A DNA stretch of 64,000 nucleotides from PALSA-188 sp050746185 (lineage in GTDB: Bacteria; Acidobacteriota; Terriglobia; Terriglobales; Acidobacteriaceae). Positions 8,738 through 17,414 of this stretch are shown here, in pieces. The first letter of the stretch is position 1. Every line of letters begins with the position of its first letter. The DNA is taken from assembly GCA_050746185.1 (NCBI GenBank), contig JBOGLA010000038.1:62001-126000 (forward strand). The letters run 5' to 3'. Both the position numbers and the translations under genes were made by a program. The notes under the pieces were generated by a model. The model saw only the letters and a program-made list of their open reading frames with translations, was not told where the DNA came from and did no database searches.

Positions 8738-9508
8738 ATGGCCGATCCAAATCCTCACTATCAATCCCTGCGGCTGATGTGCATCACCGCGCATCCTGAC
8801 GATGAAGCCGGCGGATTCGGTGGCGCCCTTCGAAAATACAGCGACCTTGGAGTCAAGACCTGCGTCGTCTGCCTCACGCCGGGCCAGGCCGCAACTCATC
8901 GCGGCGAGGCGAAGAGTGATCACGAACTGGCCGCAATCCGCCGCAGGGAGTTTGAAGCCTCCTGCAAAATGCTGAAAGTCTCTGAAGGGAAAGTTCTGGA
9001 TTTCCCCGATGGTCAACTTTACCGCCAGGATTTATATCGTGTCGTTTCCGCTCTTACCGAGCACGTCCGGCGCTTCCGCCCCAATGTGATGCTTGCGTTC
9101 GGTCCGGAGGGCGGATTGACTGGGCACCAGGACCATTCCATGGCTTCTGTGTTTGCCTCACTCGCCTTTCACTGGGCGGGAAGGAACAACCGTTACCCTG
9201 ATCAACTGAGCGATGAAGTGAAAATACATCGCGCCCAGAAGCTTTATTACGCGACGGCCGATTTCGCCATTCCAGGCCGCCCGCCGGTCACCATGCCGCC
9301 CGCGACCACGGTCATCAATATCCAGCAACAACTTGAAACCAAGATCGCCGCATTCAAGACTCATAGCAGCCAGTCGCCGCTGTGGCCATTCTTTGAGCAG
9401 AATATGCGCGGCCGCGGCGATGTCGAAATGTATCACTTGGCGGCCGCGTTTCCTTATGGTGCCGCAACGCAAGAGACGGACTTATTCGAAGGCGTGAAGC
9501 CCGCGTAA
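8738..9508 (+). CDS. PIG-L/LmbE-family N-acetylglucosamine deacetylase-like protein
   Basis: From the ATG at 8738 the protein has 256 residues. An upstream in-frame start at 8609 would read through repeat-like DNA and is unlikely. The zinc-binding motif AHPDDE lies near residue 18 and the second ligand motif GHQDH near the middle, as in MshB/BshB/LmbE deacetylases, which remove N-acetyl groups from GlcNAc-linked substrates. The thiol-biosynthesis role (bacillithiol or mycothiol) is possible, but nothing adjacent supports it. The stop is 17 bp from the convergent next gene. Confidence 0.85.
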   Translation: MADPNPHYQSLRLMCITAHPDDEAGGFGGALRKYSDLGVKTCVVCLTPGQAATHRGEAKSDHELAAIRRREFEASCKMLKVSEGKVLDFPDGQLYRQDLYRVVSALTEHVRRFRPNVMLAFGPEGGLTGHQDHSMASVFASLAFHWAGRNNRYPDQLSDEVKIHRAQKLYYATADFAIPGRPPVTMPPATTVINIQQQLETKIAAFKTHSSQSPLWPFFEQNMRGRGDVEMYHLAAAFPYGAATQETDLFEGVKPA

Positions 9509-9525
9509 AAGGCTCAATGTGCTAT

Positions 9526-10683
9526 TCAAATCGCCGCCAAAGCCTGATCCAGATCGGCGATGATGTCTTCCACGTCTTCAATTCCCACCGAAATGCGAAC
9601 TAACCCATCGGTAATGCCGATTTCTTTTCTTCCTTTCGCTCCTAGTCCGGCATGAGTCATCGTTGCGGGATGGGAGATCAAAGTCTCGACGCCGCCGAGC
9701 GATTCTCCCAAAGAGCAGAGCCGGACTTTCTTCAGCATTTTTTTCGCGTTGTTCAGAGATCCCGTTTCAAATGAAATCATCGCGCCGAAGCCGGTCATCT
9801 GACGCTTTGCCAATTCGTACTGAGGATGCTCTTCCAGTCCAGGATAGAAAACCTTCTTGACTTTTTTGTGGCCATCGAGAAACTTGGCCACCAGCCTGCC
9901 ATTCCGGTCGTGCTGTTCCATGCGGACGGCAAGCGTCTTGACTCCTCGCAAAATCAGCCAGCACTCGAACGGCGAAAGTATGGCTCCCGCCGCCTTCTGT
10001 ACAAATCCCAACTGCTCCATCTGTTCCGGCCTGGTGCAAACCACGGCGCCTCCCAAACCATCGCTGTGCCCGTTGAGAAACTTCGTGGTCGAGTGAACGA
10101 CCATGTCCGCGCCGAGCGGAATGGGTCGTTGAAAGTATGGAGACATGAAAGTATTGTCCACCACCAATTCCGTACCGGCACCACGGCACACTTCGCTGAT
10201 CGCTTCAATGTCGCTGAGCGACATCAACGGATTTGCCGGAGTCTCGATATAAACCATGCGCGTATTTTTGCGCAAAGCCCGCTCCACGCTCTTCACTTCC
10301 GAAGTATCAACGTAAGTAAATTGGAATCTGTAGCCCGCGAGGACTTGGTTGAAAAGCCGCGGCACGCCTCCATACAAATTATTGCCGCAAACCACGTGGT
10401 CGCCGGATTTGTACATCGTGCAAAGGGCATTGATCGCGGCCATTCCGCTGGCGAAGACTCTCGATCCAATCCCGCCTTCGAGCGCGGCGAGATTCTTCTC
10501 CAGCCGGTCCCGAGTGGGATTCGAAACTCGCGCATACTCGTAGCCTTTGTGCTTGCCGATTTCCTGCTGCACGTAGGTTGATGTGGGATGAATGGGAGGA
10601 GCAACAGCGCCCGTTTCTTCATCCGGTTCCTGGCCGGCATGGATGGCGCGGGTCGCGAATCCTTCAGGCTTACTTTTTGACAT
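9526..10683 (-). CDS. Cystathionine gamma-synthase/lyase-type PLP enzyme (trans-sulfuration family)
   Basis: The protein of 385 residues (start at 10683, MSKSKPEGFATRAIHAG) matches the length of MetB/MccB-type enzymes. PLP would be bound by Lys201 in STTKFLNGHSDG, and YEYARVSNPT at 48-57 is typical of the family. It would make or break C-S bonds in cysteine/methionine metabolism; synthase, gamma-lyase and O-acetylhomoserine sulfhydrylase activities cannot be told apart here. ATGs at 10722 and 10758 are also in frame, and no start has a strong ribosome site. Confidence 0.88.
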   Translation of the reverse strand: MSKSKPEGFATRAIHAGQEPDEETGAVAPPIHPTSTYVQQEIGKHKGYEYARVSNPTRDRLEKNLAALEGGIGSRVFASGMAAINALCTMYKSGDHVVCGNNLYGGVPRLFNQVLAGYRFQFTYVDTSEVKSVERALRKNTRMVYIETPANPLMSLSDIEAISEVCRGAGTELVVDNTFMSPYFQRPIPLGADMVVHSTTKFLNGHSDGLGGAVVCTRPEQMEQLGFVQKAAGAILSPFECWLILRGVKTLAVRMEQHDRNGRLVAKFLDGHKKVKKVFYPGLEEHPQYELAKRQMTGFGAMISFETGSLNNAKKMLKKVRLCSLGESLGGVETLISHPATMTHAGLGAKGRKEIGITDGLVRISVGIEDVEDIIADLDQALAAI

Positions 10684-10758
10684 GGGATTTGTTTTAAGAA
10701 TTTCATCCACAGAATAACTCATCGCGAATGTATGAATGTTTTCTGCGGTCAGAATCAT

Positions 10759-11103
10759 AAGTTAGGAAAAGGGGTCCGAAAAACAGGCCGTGCCGCGAAA
10801 TACGCCATATTTCGCGCATTTGGCGATTTTTCGGAGCAAGCTCCTGCCACGTGCGGCTCTTTATCCGGCTTTGTTTGAATGAATTAGCGAAATTATGATC
10901 TCCGCGGATCATTGACTGCGAAGACCAATTTCGGGTGAAAAACGCACGCCCACATGTGGCAGTGAGTTTTTAGGTGGGGAGACAGCCAGATTCGCCCGCA
11001 TTTACTGCAAGTTAGCCGGAAGAATGTCGTTTTCCCGCGTAAATTCAATTTTAGGGCCGTGGGATGGCGAAGATCTTACGAAAGGCCGGCCTATTCTTTT
11101 TTT
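10759..11103. other. Intergenic stretch of about 345 bp, no gene
   Basis: There is no credible coding frame. A few short palindromes are present, such as CCACATGTGG near 10950 and GGAGCAAGCTCC near 10830. I looked for a SAM-riboswitch signature upstream of the trans-sulfuration gene and did not see one. Promoter elements are presumably here but cannot be placed. Confidence 0.5.
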
Positions 11104-11916
11104 TCACCTGTGATTGGTGACCAAAAGGATCATTACGGTGATGTTATCGGGGCCGCCGCGCTGCTTGGCCAGTTGCACCAGGTCCTGACAGGCCGATTGG
11201 GGACGCTTGCCAGTGACGGCCCTTTGTATTTCCTCATCGGCCACGACTCCCCACAAGCCATCGGTGCACAGCAGGAGAACGTCATTACCCGCAAGCGCGA
11301 GGGCAGCCGCCGGATGTTCCGGAGCGATTTCAGTTCCGGCGCCAACGGCCGCAGTCAGAACGTTACGGTGGGGATGGGTTTCAGCTTCCTCTGAGCTTAT
11401 GAGTCCGGTCTCGACCAGCCGATTGACATAAGAGTGGTCGCGCGTGAGCCGGGAAATTTTATTGTCGCGAATCAGATAAAGTCGGCTGTCGCCCACGTGC
11501 GCGTAATAAAGCTGAAGCCCGACCAGGGCGATCGCCGTGCAGGTGGTGCCCATTCCGGCAAGCCCGGGATGTTCTTCCGCATACTTCAGAATGCGCTGAT
11601 GCGCGGTGTGGATTCCTTCGACGAGCAGCGATTGCGGGGTTGATGGGCTGTCTTTTTTGTACGTCTCTTCGATTGCCTGAACCGCGATGCGGCTGGCTTC
11701 CTGGCCGCCTTCGTATCCGCCCATGCCGTCGGCCACAATCGCAAGGCGTCCCTTGGTTGCGAATTCGTCATCGTTGGGAGGCTCCCAATAGGCGCTGAGG
11801 TCTTCATTGTTCTCGCGCACGCTGCCCACATCCGAAAGAGTGCCAAGCTCGATTCCGGGACGAACGTTGATCGGCTTCTTATCCGTCATCGTCATCTTCT
11901 TCTTTACCGTGTGCAT
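11104..11916 (-). CDS. PP2C-family Ser/Thr protein phosphatase
   Basis: The 270-residue protein contains the PP2C metal-binding motifs: LSDVGSVRENNED near residue 28-39, VADGMGGYEGG (Asp63), a mid-domain DGLWG and the final GGPDNITV. It has no membrane segment, so it should be cytosolic and metal-dependent, reversing phosphorylation by Hanks-type kinases. Such a kinase is encoded at 26192-28054. The start could also be Met8 or Met10, which are preceded by the better AAGAAG ribosome site. Confidence 0.9.
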   Translation of the reverse strand: MHTVKKKMTMTDKKPINVRPGIELGTLSDVGSVRENNEDLSAYWEPPNDDEFATKGRLAIVADGMGGYEGGQEASRIAVQAIEETYKKDSPSTPQSLLVEGIHTAHQRILKYAEEHPGLAGMGTTCTAIALVGLQLYYAHVGDSRLYLIRDNKISRLTRDHSYVNRLVETGLISSEEAETHPHRNVLTAAVGAGTEIAPEHPAAALALAGNDVLLLCTDGLWGVVADEEIQRAVTGKRPQSACQDLVQLAKQRGGPDNITVMILLVTNHR

Positions 11917-12021
11917 GGGCGCAGCAACAAAGAGATATTAATCCCTCTCGAGGGACCTCGGGCTCGACAACTCAGTCTCGACATCATACCCGTCGAGGGA
12001 ACAGCTATCCAAGAACAAAGG

Positions 12022-12035
12022 GTGACAATTGTCAC
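12022..12035. promoter_or_regulatory. Perfect 14-bp palindrome upstream of the ABC/two-component operon
   Basis: GTGACAATTGTCAC is a perfect inverted repeat 103 bp before the ABC ATPase start at 12139, in the divergent gap with the phosphatase gene. It has the look of a dimeric regulator operator. The DesR-like regulator of the same operon is the obvious candidate binder, but that is inference. Confidence 0.5.
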
Positions 12036-12138
12036 GATTGGCGGGTGATGACTACCACTGGCAACGGCTTCCCATTTCTACGAATATGGGATCGCTGCCG
12101 AGGGCTGGTACCGAAGAGCCGGCGGATGAGGTTCGAGA

Positions 12139-13113
12139 ATGATTGCAACGCTACCGAAAGTTCCACAAGAGGCGAAGGTGGAGAGCCGCCGAAACATGGG
12201 GCCCGTCATCGCGTCCCTGAATGGCGCCAGCAAGGCTTACGGGAATGTTCAAGCCCTGAAAAATGTGGACCTCGCCATCCATGCAGGAGAGCTGGTGGCG
12301 CTGCTCGGACCAAATGGGGCGGGGAAAACTACCGCGGTCAAACTGTTGCTGGGCCTGGCAACACCGAGCGCGGGCACGATCAGCGTTTTTGGAGGCAACC
12401 CGGTGGACGCCGATTTTCGAATACGCACCGGCGCCATGCTGCAAGTGGCCAAGGTTCCAGAAACGTTGCGGGTGAGGGAACACATTGACCTGTTCTCTTC
12501 TTACTATCCAAATCCGCTTCCGCTGGCAGAAACCCTGGCCGCGGCTGGGCTGGAGTCCATCAAGAATCGCAAGTTCGGCGAACTATCTGGAGGGCAAAGA
12601 CAACGGGTTCTGTTTGCGCTGGCCATCTGCGGCAATCCTGATCTGTTGTTTCTTGACGAGCCTACGGTCGGCCTGGACGTGGAAGCGCGAAGGATGCTGT
12701 GGGAGCAGATCCGCAGATTACTGTCTCAAGGCAAGACGGTTCTGCTTACCACGCATTATCTGCAAGAGGCGGACGCGCTGGCCACGCGAGTGGTTGTAAT
12801 CAATCAAGGCACGATCATAGCGGAGGGCAGTCCGGCGGAAATAAAAGCTCAGACCGCGGGAAAGCGGATCCGTTGCGTGACCAGCCTTCCGCTGGAGACG
12901 GTTCGGCGCATACCGGGCGTGCTGGAAGTCATCGAGGACAGGGAAGCTTTCGAAATTAATGCTATCGCGGCGGAACCGGTTCTGCGGGAACTGTTGAATC
13001 GCGATTTGGAAATCTCAGGAATCGAAGTTACAAGCGCGGGCCTGGAAGAGGCGTTTCTGGCCCTCACCCGCGATCACGACAAATCTCAAGAGACTTTTTC
13101 CGGGAGCAAATAG
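12139..13113 (+). CDS. ABC transporter ATP-binding subunit (ABC-2 exporter type)
   Basis: The 324-residue protein has Walker A GPNGAGKTT (57-65), signature LSGGQRQR and Walker B LLFLDEPTVGLD, plus the C-terminal extension (about 240-320) usual in drug/antibiotic or polysaccharide export ATPases of the CcmA/DrrA class. It powers the permease encoded next, whose start is 1 bp beyond this stop. GAGG lies before the ATG. The linked two-component system suggests an envelope-stress or antimicrobial-efflux role. Confidence 0.92.
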   Translation: MIATLPKVPQEAKVESRRNMGPVIASLNGASKAYGNVQALKNVDLAIHAGELVALLGPNGAGKTTAVKLLLGLATPSAGTISVFGGNPVDADFRIRTGAMLQVAKVPETLRVREHIDLFSSYYPNPLPLAETLAAAGLESIKNRKFGELSGGQRQRVLFALAICGNPDLLFLDEPTVGLDVEARRMLWEQIRRLLSQGKTVLLTTHYLQEADALATRVVVINQGTIIAEGSPAEIKAQTAGKRIRCVTSLPLETVRRIPGVLEVIEDREAFEINAIAAEPVLRELLNRDLEISGIEVTSAGLEEAFLALTRDHDKSQETFSGSK

Positions 13114-13114
13114 C

Positions 13115-13924
13115 ATGGCGACAAATTCGACGACTTTAACATTTCCTTCTCCGCGTTCCCGAAATCACGATCTGGCCATTTACATGAAAGAGGCGAAGTA
13201 CGAATTTCTAAAGTACCTGCGGCTGCCGGTTTATTCCGCCTCTACGGTGCTGTTTCCGGTAATGTTCTACGTTCTGTTTGGGTTGCTGATGGGCCGGATG
13301 GGCAACATCGGGCAGGTGAGCGTGGCAACTTATTTGATTGCGAGCTACGGAACATTCGGAGTGATGGGCGCATCACTTTTTGCGAACGGAGTGGGCGTTG
13401 CGTCGGAACGCGGACTGGGATGGATGCAAGTGAAACGGGCCAGCCCGATGCCGCCCTTCGCATACTTCTTTGCGAAGTTTGTGGTGAGCATGATTTTCAG
13501 TTCGGCAATTGTGCTGCTGCTGCTGGCGCTGGGAATCGTATTCGGCGGCGTTCACATTGCAGCCGTTGCGGGGCTGAAGCTGCTGGCAACGCTTGTAATT
13601 GGAGCGATACCGTTCTCGGCCATGGGACTGGCGATCGGGTATTTCGCGGGACCGAATTCCGCGCCCGCGATGGTGAACCTGATTTATTTGCCGCTTTCGT
13701 TCGCGTCGGGACTTTGGGTTCCGCTGGAAATATTGCCGAAATTCATCCAGAAGATCGCGACTTTCCTGCCGCCCTACCATCTGGCGCAATTGGCCCGGCA
13801 GTTTGCCGGAGGCGGCGCGCACGGGCTGAGTTCAACTCACTGGGAGTATCTTGCGGGCTTCACAATGCTGTGCCTGGGGATTGCGCGGCTCGGTTTCCAA
13901 CGCGACGAAAAGATGTACGGATAA
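13115..13924 (+). CDS. ABC-2 type permease
   Basis: The 269-residue membrane protein has about six hydrophobic segments, including long ones at roughly 38-60, 125-150 and 155-185. It has the ABC-2 permease pattern, with a cytosolic N-terminus (about 25 residues) and a typical FASGLWVPLEILP stretch near the last-but-one helix. It forms the channel for the ATPase encoded immediately upstream. The ribosome site GGGAG lies inside the preceding gene, indicating translational coupling. Confidence 0.9.
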   Translation: MATNSTTLTFPSPRSRNHDLAIYMKEAKYEFLKYLRLPVYSASTVLFPVMFYVLFGLLMGRMGNIGQVSVATYLIASYGTFGVMGASLFANGVGVASERGLGWMQVKRASPMPPFAYFFAKFVVSMIFSSAIVLLLLALGIVFGGVHIAAVAGLKLLATLVIGAIPFSAMGLAIGYFAGPNSAPAMVNLIYLPLSFASGLWVPLEILPKFIQKIATFLPPYHLAQLARQFAGGGAHGLSSTHWEYLAGFTMLCLGIARLGFQRDEKMYG

Positions 13925-13946
13925 ATGGGCTTTTGAGCGGTGCAAT

Positions 13947-14138
13947 ATGAAAAATAACAATCACAAATTCGCGGGATGGATGCTTTGCGGGGCGGCTTTA
14001 TTTCTGTTGATCAGCCAGGGGAAACTGGATCTGGTAGTCGTATTGGTTCCCATTTCCCTGTTGCTCGGGTATGTAATCTCTTACGCCAATCGTAGTCAAG
14101 ATAATCGTGACGAACATGGCCGGAAGGGGATAGCCTAG
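13947..14138 (+). CDS. Small two-helix membrane protein
   Basis: The 63-residue product starts at an ATG after GAGCGG and contains two hydrophobic stretches (about 8-23 and 28-45) followed by a charged tail. It resembles no family I can name. It lies between the permease (22 bp) and histidine kinase (10 bp) genes of one operon. It could be an accessory subunit of the exporter or a link between exporter and sensor. Confidence 0.6.
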   Translation: MKNNNHKFAGWMLCGAALFLLISQGKLDLVVVLVPISLLLGYVISYANRSQDNRDEHGRKGIA

Positions 14139-14148
14139 GGTTGCACCC

Positions 14149-15237
14149 ATGAGACTTCTGCCGAAATATCATGAGCCAGGCTGGGTCACGTACATCTGGC
14201 TCGTCTATCTGATTTTCTTCTTTGAGCCTTTGATCGCCTCTCACGCCGGACGGAAGCAGTGGATCGCAGCCCTCGCCGGAGTGACCGTATTTTTAGTCCT
14301 TTACTTCAGCGCTTTCGCGCTAAAGCGGCCCTGGAACTTATTGTGTATCTCCGGATTCGTGGTCTTGGGCGTCGCATTCGCCCCGTTTAACGGAGGGGCT
14401 GCCTGCTTCTTCATCTATGCTGCCGCATTTATACCGTTCGCAGTTGAGACGGAATGGACGGCGGTCAAACTTCTGGCAATCATTCTGGCGATAGCCGGGC
14501 TGGAAACATGGATTCTACATCTATCATGGGCATTTTTATTCTGGTCCGGTTTCTTTTCCATTTTAATCGGGGTAGCGAATATCGCTTTCGCGCAGAGAAA
14601 CCGGGCCACTTGCAAGCTGCAAATGGCTCATGAGGAGGTTGAACATCTGGCGAAAGTTGCCGAACGAGAGAGAATTGCCCGCGATCTGCATGACGTTCTG
14701 GGCCACACCTTGTCGGTAATCATCCTTAAATCCGAACTCGCGGGAAAGCTGATTGATACTGATCCGGCTCGCGCAAAAGCTGAGATCGCCGATGTAGAGC
14801 AAACATCGCGCACCGCGTTGGGTGAAGTTCGAAGCACGATCCGGGGCTACCGCGGCCAGAGCCTGGAAGCGGAGATCAAGCAGGCTAAGGCAACGCTCGA
14901 AACCGCGGGAGTGTCCTTGAAGTCACAGGAAGTGCAGGTGACACTCACTCCGGTTCAGGAGAGTGTGGTGGCGCTGGTAGTACGGGAGGCGGTCACGAAT
15001 GTGGTGCGGCATGCTCAGGCCAGAAATTGCGAACTTCGGCTCGCCCCGCAAAACGGGAATTGCATTCTGGAGATTCATGACGACGGGCGCGGCGGACTAC
15101 AGGTCGAGGGCAACGGATTGCGCGGGATGCGGGAGCGGATCGAAGCGCTGGGCGGGACTTTTGTTCGCGAAACCCGGGCGGGCACCAGGCTCATGATCCA
15201 ATTTCCTTTGACCGCGAAAGCGAACGGCACCCATTGA
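14149..15237 (+). CDS. DesK/LiaS-type sensor histidine kinase
   Basis: The 362-residue protein has about five or six membrane helices in residues 12-147 and no large periplasmic domain, then a dimerisation domain with the phosphoacceptor His181 in RDLHDVLGHTLS (HisKA_3). The ATPase domain follows: REAVTNVVRHA (N box), DDGRG and GNGLRGMRERI. This is the intramembrane-sensing DesK class, which detects membrane state or envelope damage. It is the fourth gene of the exporter operon, and its stop overlaps the start of the regulator gene. Confidence 0.92.
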   Translation: MRLLPKYHEPGWVTYIWLVYLIFFFEPLIASHAGRKQWIAALAGVTVFLVLYFSAFALKRPWNLLCISGFVVLGVAFAPFNGGAACFFIYAAAFIPFAVETEWTAVKLLAIILAIAGLETWILHLSWAFLFWSGFFSILIGVANIAFAQRNRATCKLQMAHEEVEHLAKVAERERIARDLHDVLGHTLSVIILKSELAGKLIDTDPARAKAEIADVEQTSRTALGEVRSTIRGYRGQSLEAEIKQAKATLETAGVSLKSQEVQVTLTPVQESVVALVVREAVTNVVRHAQARNCELRLAPQNGNCILEIHDDGRGGLQVEGNGLRGMRERIEALGGTFVRETRAGTRLMIQFPLTAKANGTH

Positions 15238-15881
15238 ATCCCACGGCGACAAGTTCTTCCACGAAGGCGGGACGCAAGCAGATACGGGTAATCATTGCCG
15301 AAGATCAGGGCATGGTCCTGGGAGCGCTGGCGGCACTGCTGGAGATTGAAGGCGACATCACGGTCGTGGCCCGCGCCAAAAACGGCAAAGATGCGTTGCG
15401 CGAAGTACTGGCGCATAAGCCCGATGTATTCATCACCGACATCGAGATGCCGGAGATGACGGGCCTGGACGTGGCTGCGGAACTCAAGCGCCAGCATAAA
15501 GAAACGCGCGTAATCATTCTGACGACGTTTGCGCGCGCAGGTTATCTGCGGCGGGCTCTGGATGCGGGCGCGTCGGGATATCTGCTCAAAGATATGCGGG
15601 CGGAGGAACTGGCGGAGGCCGTCCGGCGCGTTCAACAAGGGCTGAGGGTGATTGACCCGGAGTTGGCTACAGAGGCGTGGGGCGAACCTGATCCGCTGAC
15701 CGACCGGGAGCGCCAGGTACTGCGACTGGCGGGCGATGGAGTCACCACGCTCGACATTGCCAACGATCTTGAGCTGTCCGAAGGAACCGTCCGTAATTAT
15801 TTGTCCGAGGCCATCAGCAAGCTGGGAGCAGCCAATCGAATCGAGGCCGCCCGCATCGCCCGATCTAAAGGCTGGCTTTAG
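15234..15881 (+). CDS. DesR-type NarL/FixJ response regulator
   Basis: The 215-residue protein starts at a TTG that overlaps the kinase stop as TTGA. The receiver domain (about 17-135) has phosphoacceptor Asp69 in FITDIEMPEMTG and the conserved Lys in YLLKDM. The C-terminal LuxR-type HTH (about 150-212) ends with the DesR-like stretch EGTVRNYLSEAISKLG. It should receive phosphate from the upstream kinase and probably control its own exporter operon, perhaps through the palindrome at 12022-12035. Confidence 0.92.
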   Translation: MNPTATSSSTKAGRKQIRVIIAEDQGMVLGALAALLEIEGDITVVARAKNGKDALREVLAHKPDVFITDIEMPEMTGLDVAAELKRQHKETRVIILTTFARAGYLRRALDAGASGYLLKDMRAEELAEAVRRVQQGLRVIDPELATEAWGEPDPLTDRERQVLRLAGDGVTTLDIANDLELSEGTVRNYLSEAISKLGAANRIEAARIARSKGWL

Positions 15882-15950
15882 TTCAAAGCGGGTCTAAGGG
15901 TGGCACACCAGCGTGGCACATCAGCGTGCGGGATGTTTTTTTGGTGCTAG

Positions 15951-16114
15951 AGAGTCTGCGTGAGAACTATTCTTTCGCCCCGCCGGGGCTCGACCGTTCC
16001 CCGCTCTCTAACCCCGGGCTTGCGCCCGGGGCTGCATTCTGCCGCCGCTTCGCGGCTGAAATCGGGCAGCACATTCCACCGTGGTTCGCAAATTCGAGTT
16101 CTCACGCAGACTCT
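15951..16114. repeat. MITE-like element with 18-bp terminal inverted repeats, copy 1
   Basis: AGAGTCTGCGTGAGAACT (15951-15968) is matched perfectly in inverted form at 16097-16114. Inside is the hairpin CCCCGGGC-TTGC-GCCCGGGG (16012-16031). The same plan, with arms GCGTGAGAAC and a related internal hairpin, recurs at 45382-45536. No transposase is encoded, so it would be a non-autonomous element or a large REP. Confidence 0.7.
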
Positions 16115-16316
16115 TTCGCCGTGGGATTTCCGACCCTGGAAGGGCGTTGTTTTTGGTCTGGAGAACGCGGCCACAGATGGCCGCTCTTCCACCAGGACTC
16201 TGATTCGAGTTCTCACGCAGACTCTTTAGCCGTGGGATTTCCGGCCCTGGAAGGACGTTTTTTTTTAGTCTGGATTCAGAAAGCGGCCATAGATGGCCGT
16301 TCTTCCACTAGGACTC
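16092..16316. repeat. Tandem 111-bp repeat fused to the MITE-like element
   Basis: A unit starting ATTCGAGTTCTCACGCAG at 16092 recurs at 16203 with a few changes. Each copy carries a right-end arm of the upstream element (16097-16114 and 16208-16225), a stretch reading GTGGGATTTCCG, and a stem of the type GCGGCCA...TGGCCG. The gap 15882-16430 holds these repeats and no gene. Confidence 0.7.
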
Positions 16317-16430
16317 TGACGCTCCACCAGGCGATGGCCGCTCTTCCACCATGCCCCCAACGCGACCTTGGCCACGCCTCCACCACCATGCTTAGCCCAC
16401 GCAATCAGACAGCTCTTATAATCGGTGGCT

Positions 16431-17219
16431 ATGCTCAAACCATCATTTTCGTTATTGCTCGCGGCTATAATCGGCGCGGCCGGCATTTCCCAACCGCACG
16501 CGGCAAATGCCTCCCAGATTCGGGTTCGCTATAAGGAAGGCGTAGAGCGCGGTTTCCTTGTCCTGCGGACGCTCGATGGTGGGCTGATCGCTGATGGAGA
16601 TTCCATACAGTTTGCGCATGGGGACCGCGTAACACACCATGTGATTTTTCACTTCAAGGATGGCTCGATTCACGACGAAACCGCGGTATTCTCCGAGAGT
16701 AAATACTTCAGGCTTCTGAGTTATCACTTAATCCAAAAGGGACCTTCGTTCCCTCATTCTTTGGATGTGATCGTGAACACATCCACGAATATTGTGACCA
16801 TCCATTACAGCGAAGACGGCAAAGAAAAGGCCAGAACGGATCACTCGCAGATTCCTATGGACGTAGCGAATGGAATGGTGCTCACGCTGCTGAAGAACAT
16901 CGGCAGCGATGCCGCGGAGACGACGCTCACGATGGTTGCGGCCACCCCGAAGCCCCGCATTATCAAACTCGTCATTACGCGCCAGGGCGAGGATACTTTT
17001 TCGACGGGAAGCGCTTCCCACAAGGCTATCCAGTATGTGGTGAAAATTAAAATTGGCGGGGTCGCGGGAGTAGTGGCGCCGCTGATAGGCAAGCAGCCGG
17101 CGGACACTCATGTTTGGATCTCCGGCGGCGAGGCGCCTGCCTTCGTCCGGTCGGAGGGACCGCTTTATTCCGATGGCCCGGTTTGGCGGACGGAACTGGT
17201 GAGTCCGGTGTGGCATTGA
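16431..17219 (+). CDS. Secreted protein of unknown function
   Basis: From the ATG at 16431 (a GTG at 16425 is also in frame) the product has 262 residues. It starts with a signal peptide (about 1-25, ending HAANA) and then a soluble, beta-rich region with no membrane helix. I do not recognise a family. It stands alone between the repeat cluster and a DUF4396 gene on the same strand. Confidence 0.65.
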   Translation: MLKPSFSLLLAAIIGAAGISQPHAANASQIRVRYKEGVERGFLVLRTLDGGLIADGDSIQFAHGDRVTHHVIFHFKDGSIHDETAVFSESKYFRLLSYHLIQKGPSFPHSLDVIVNTSTNIVTIHYSEDGKEKARTDHSQIPMDVANGMVLTLLKNIGSDAAETTLTMVAATPKPRIIKLVITRQGEDTFSTGSASHKAIQYVVKIKIGGVAGVVAPLIGKQPADTHVWISGGEAPAFVRSEGPLYSDGPVWRTELVSPVWH

Positions 17220-17414
17220 TTGAGAGACTTTAGGCCCTGCTAAGACCAGGAGCATCAGGACGATTCGCGGGACCTGGCGGGAACGGACAAGCCGTTTTTC
17301 CAGATGTGGAGAATGGAGATTGCGGAAGGCGGGGACTACGGCAGCTCAAGCGATAGTTTGTTATGTGATCGAATACCCGGAAGCCGCTGAAGCTTTCGTC
17401 GCATCCAAAGCGCC

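Noticed and set aside
10759..11103. SAM riboswitch before the trans-sulfuration gene
   Set aside because: I looked for the conserved core sequences and stems on the minus strand and did not find them.
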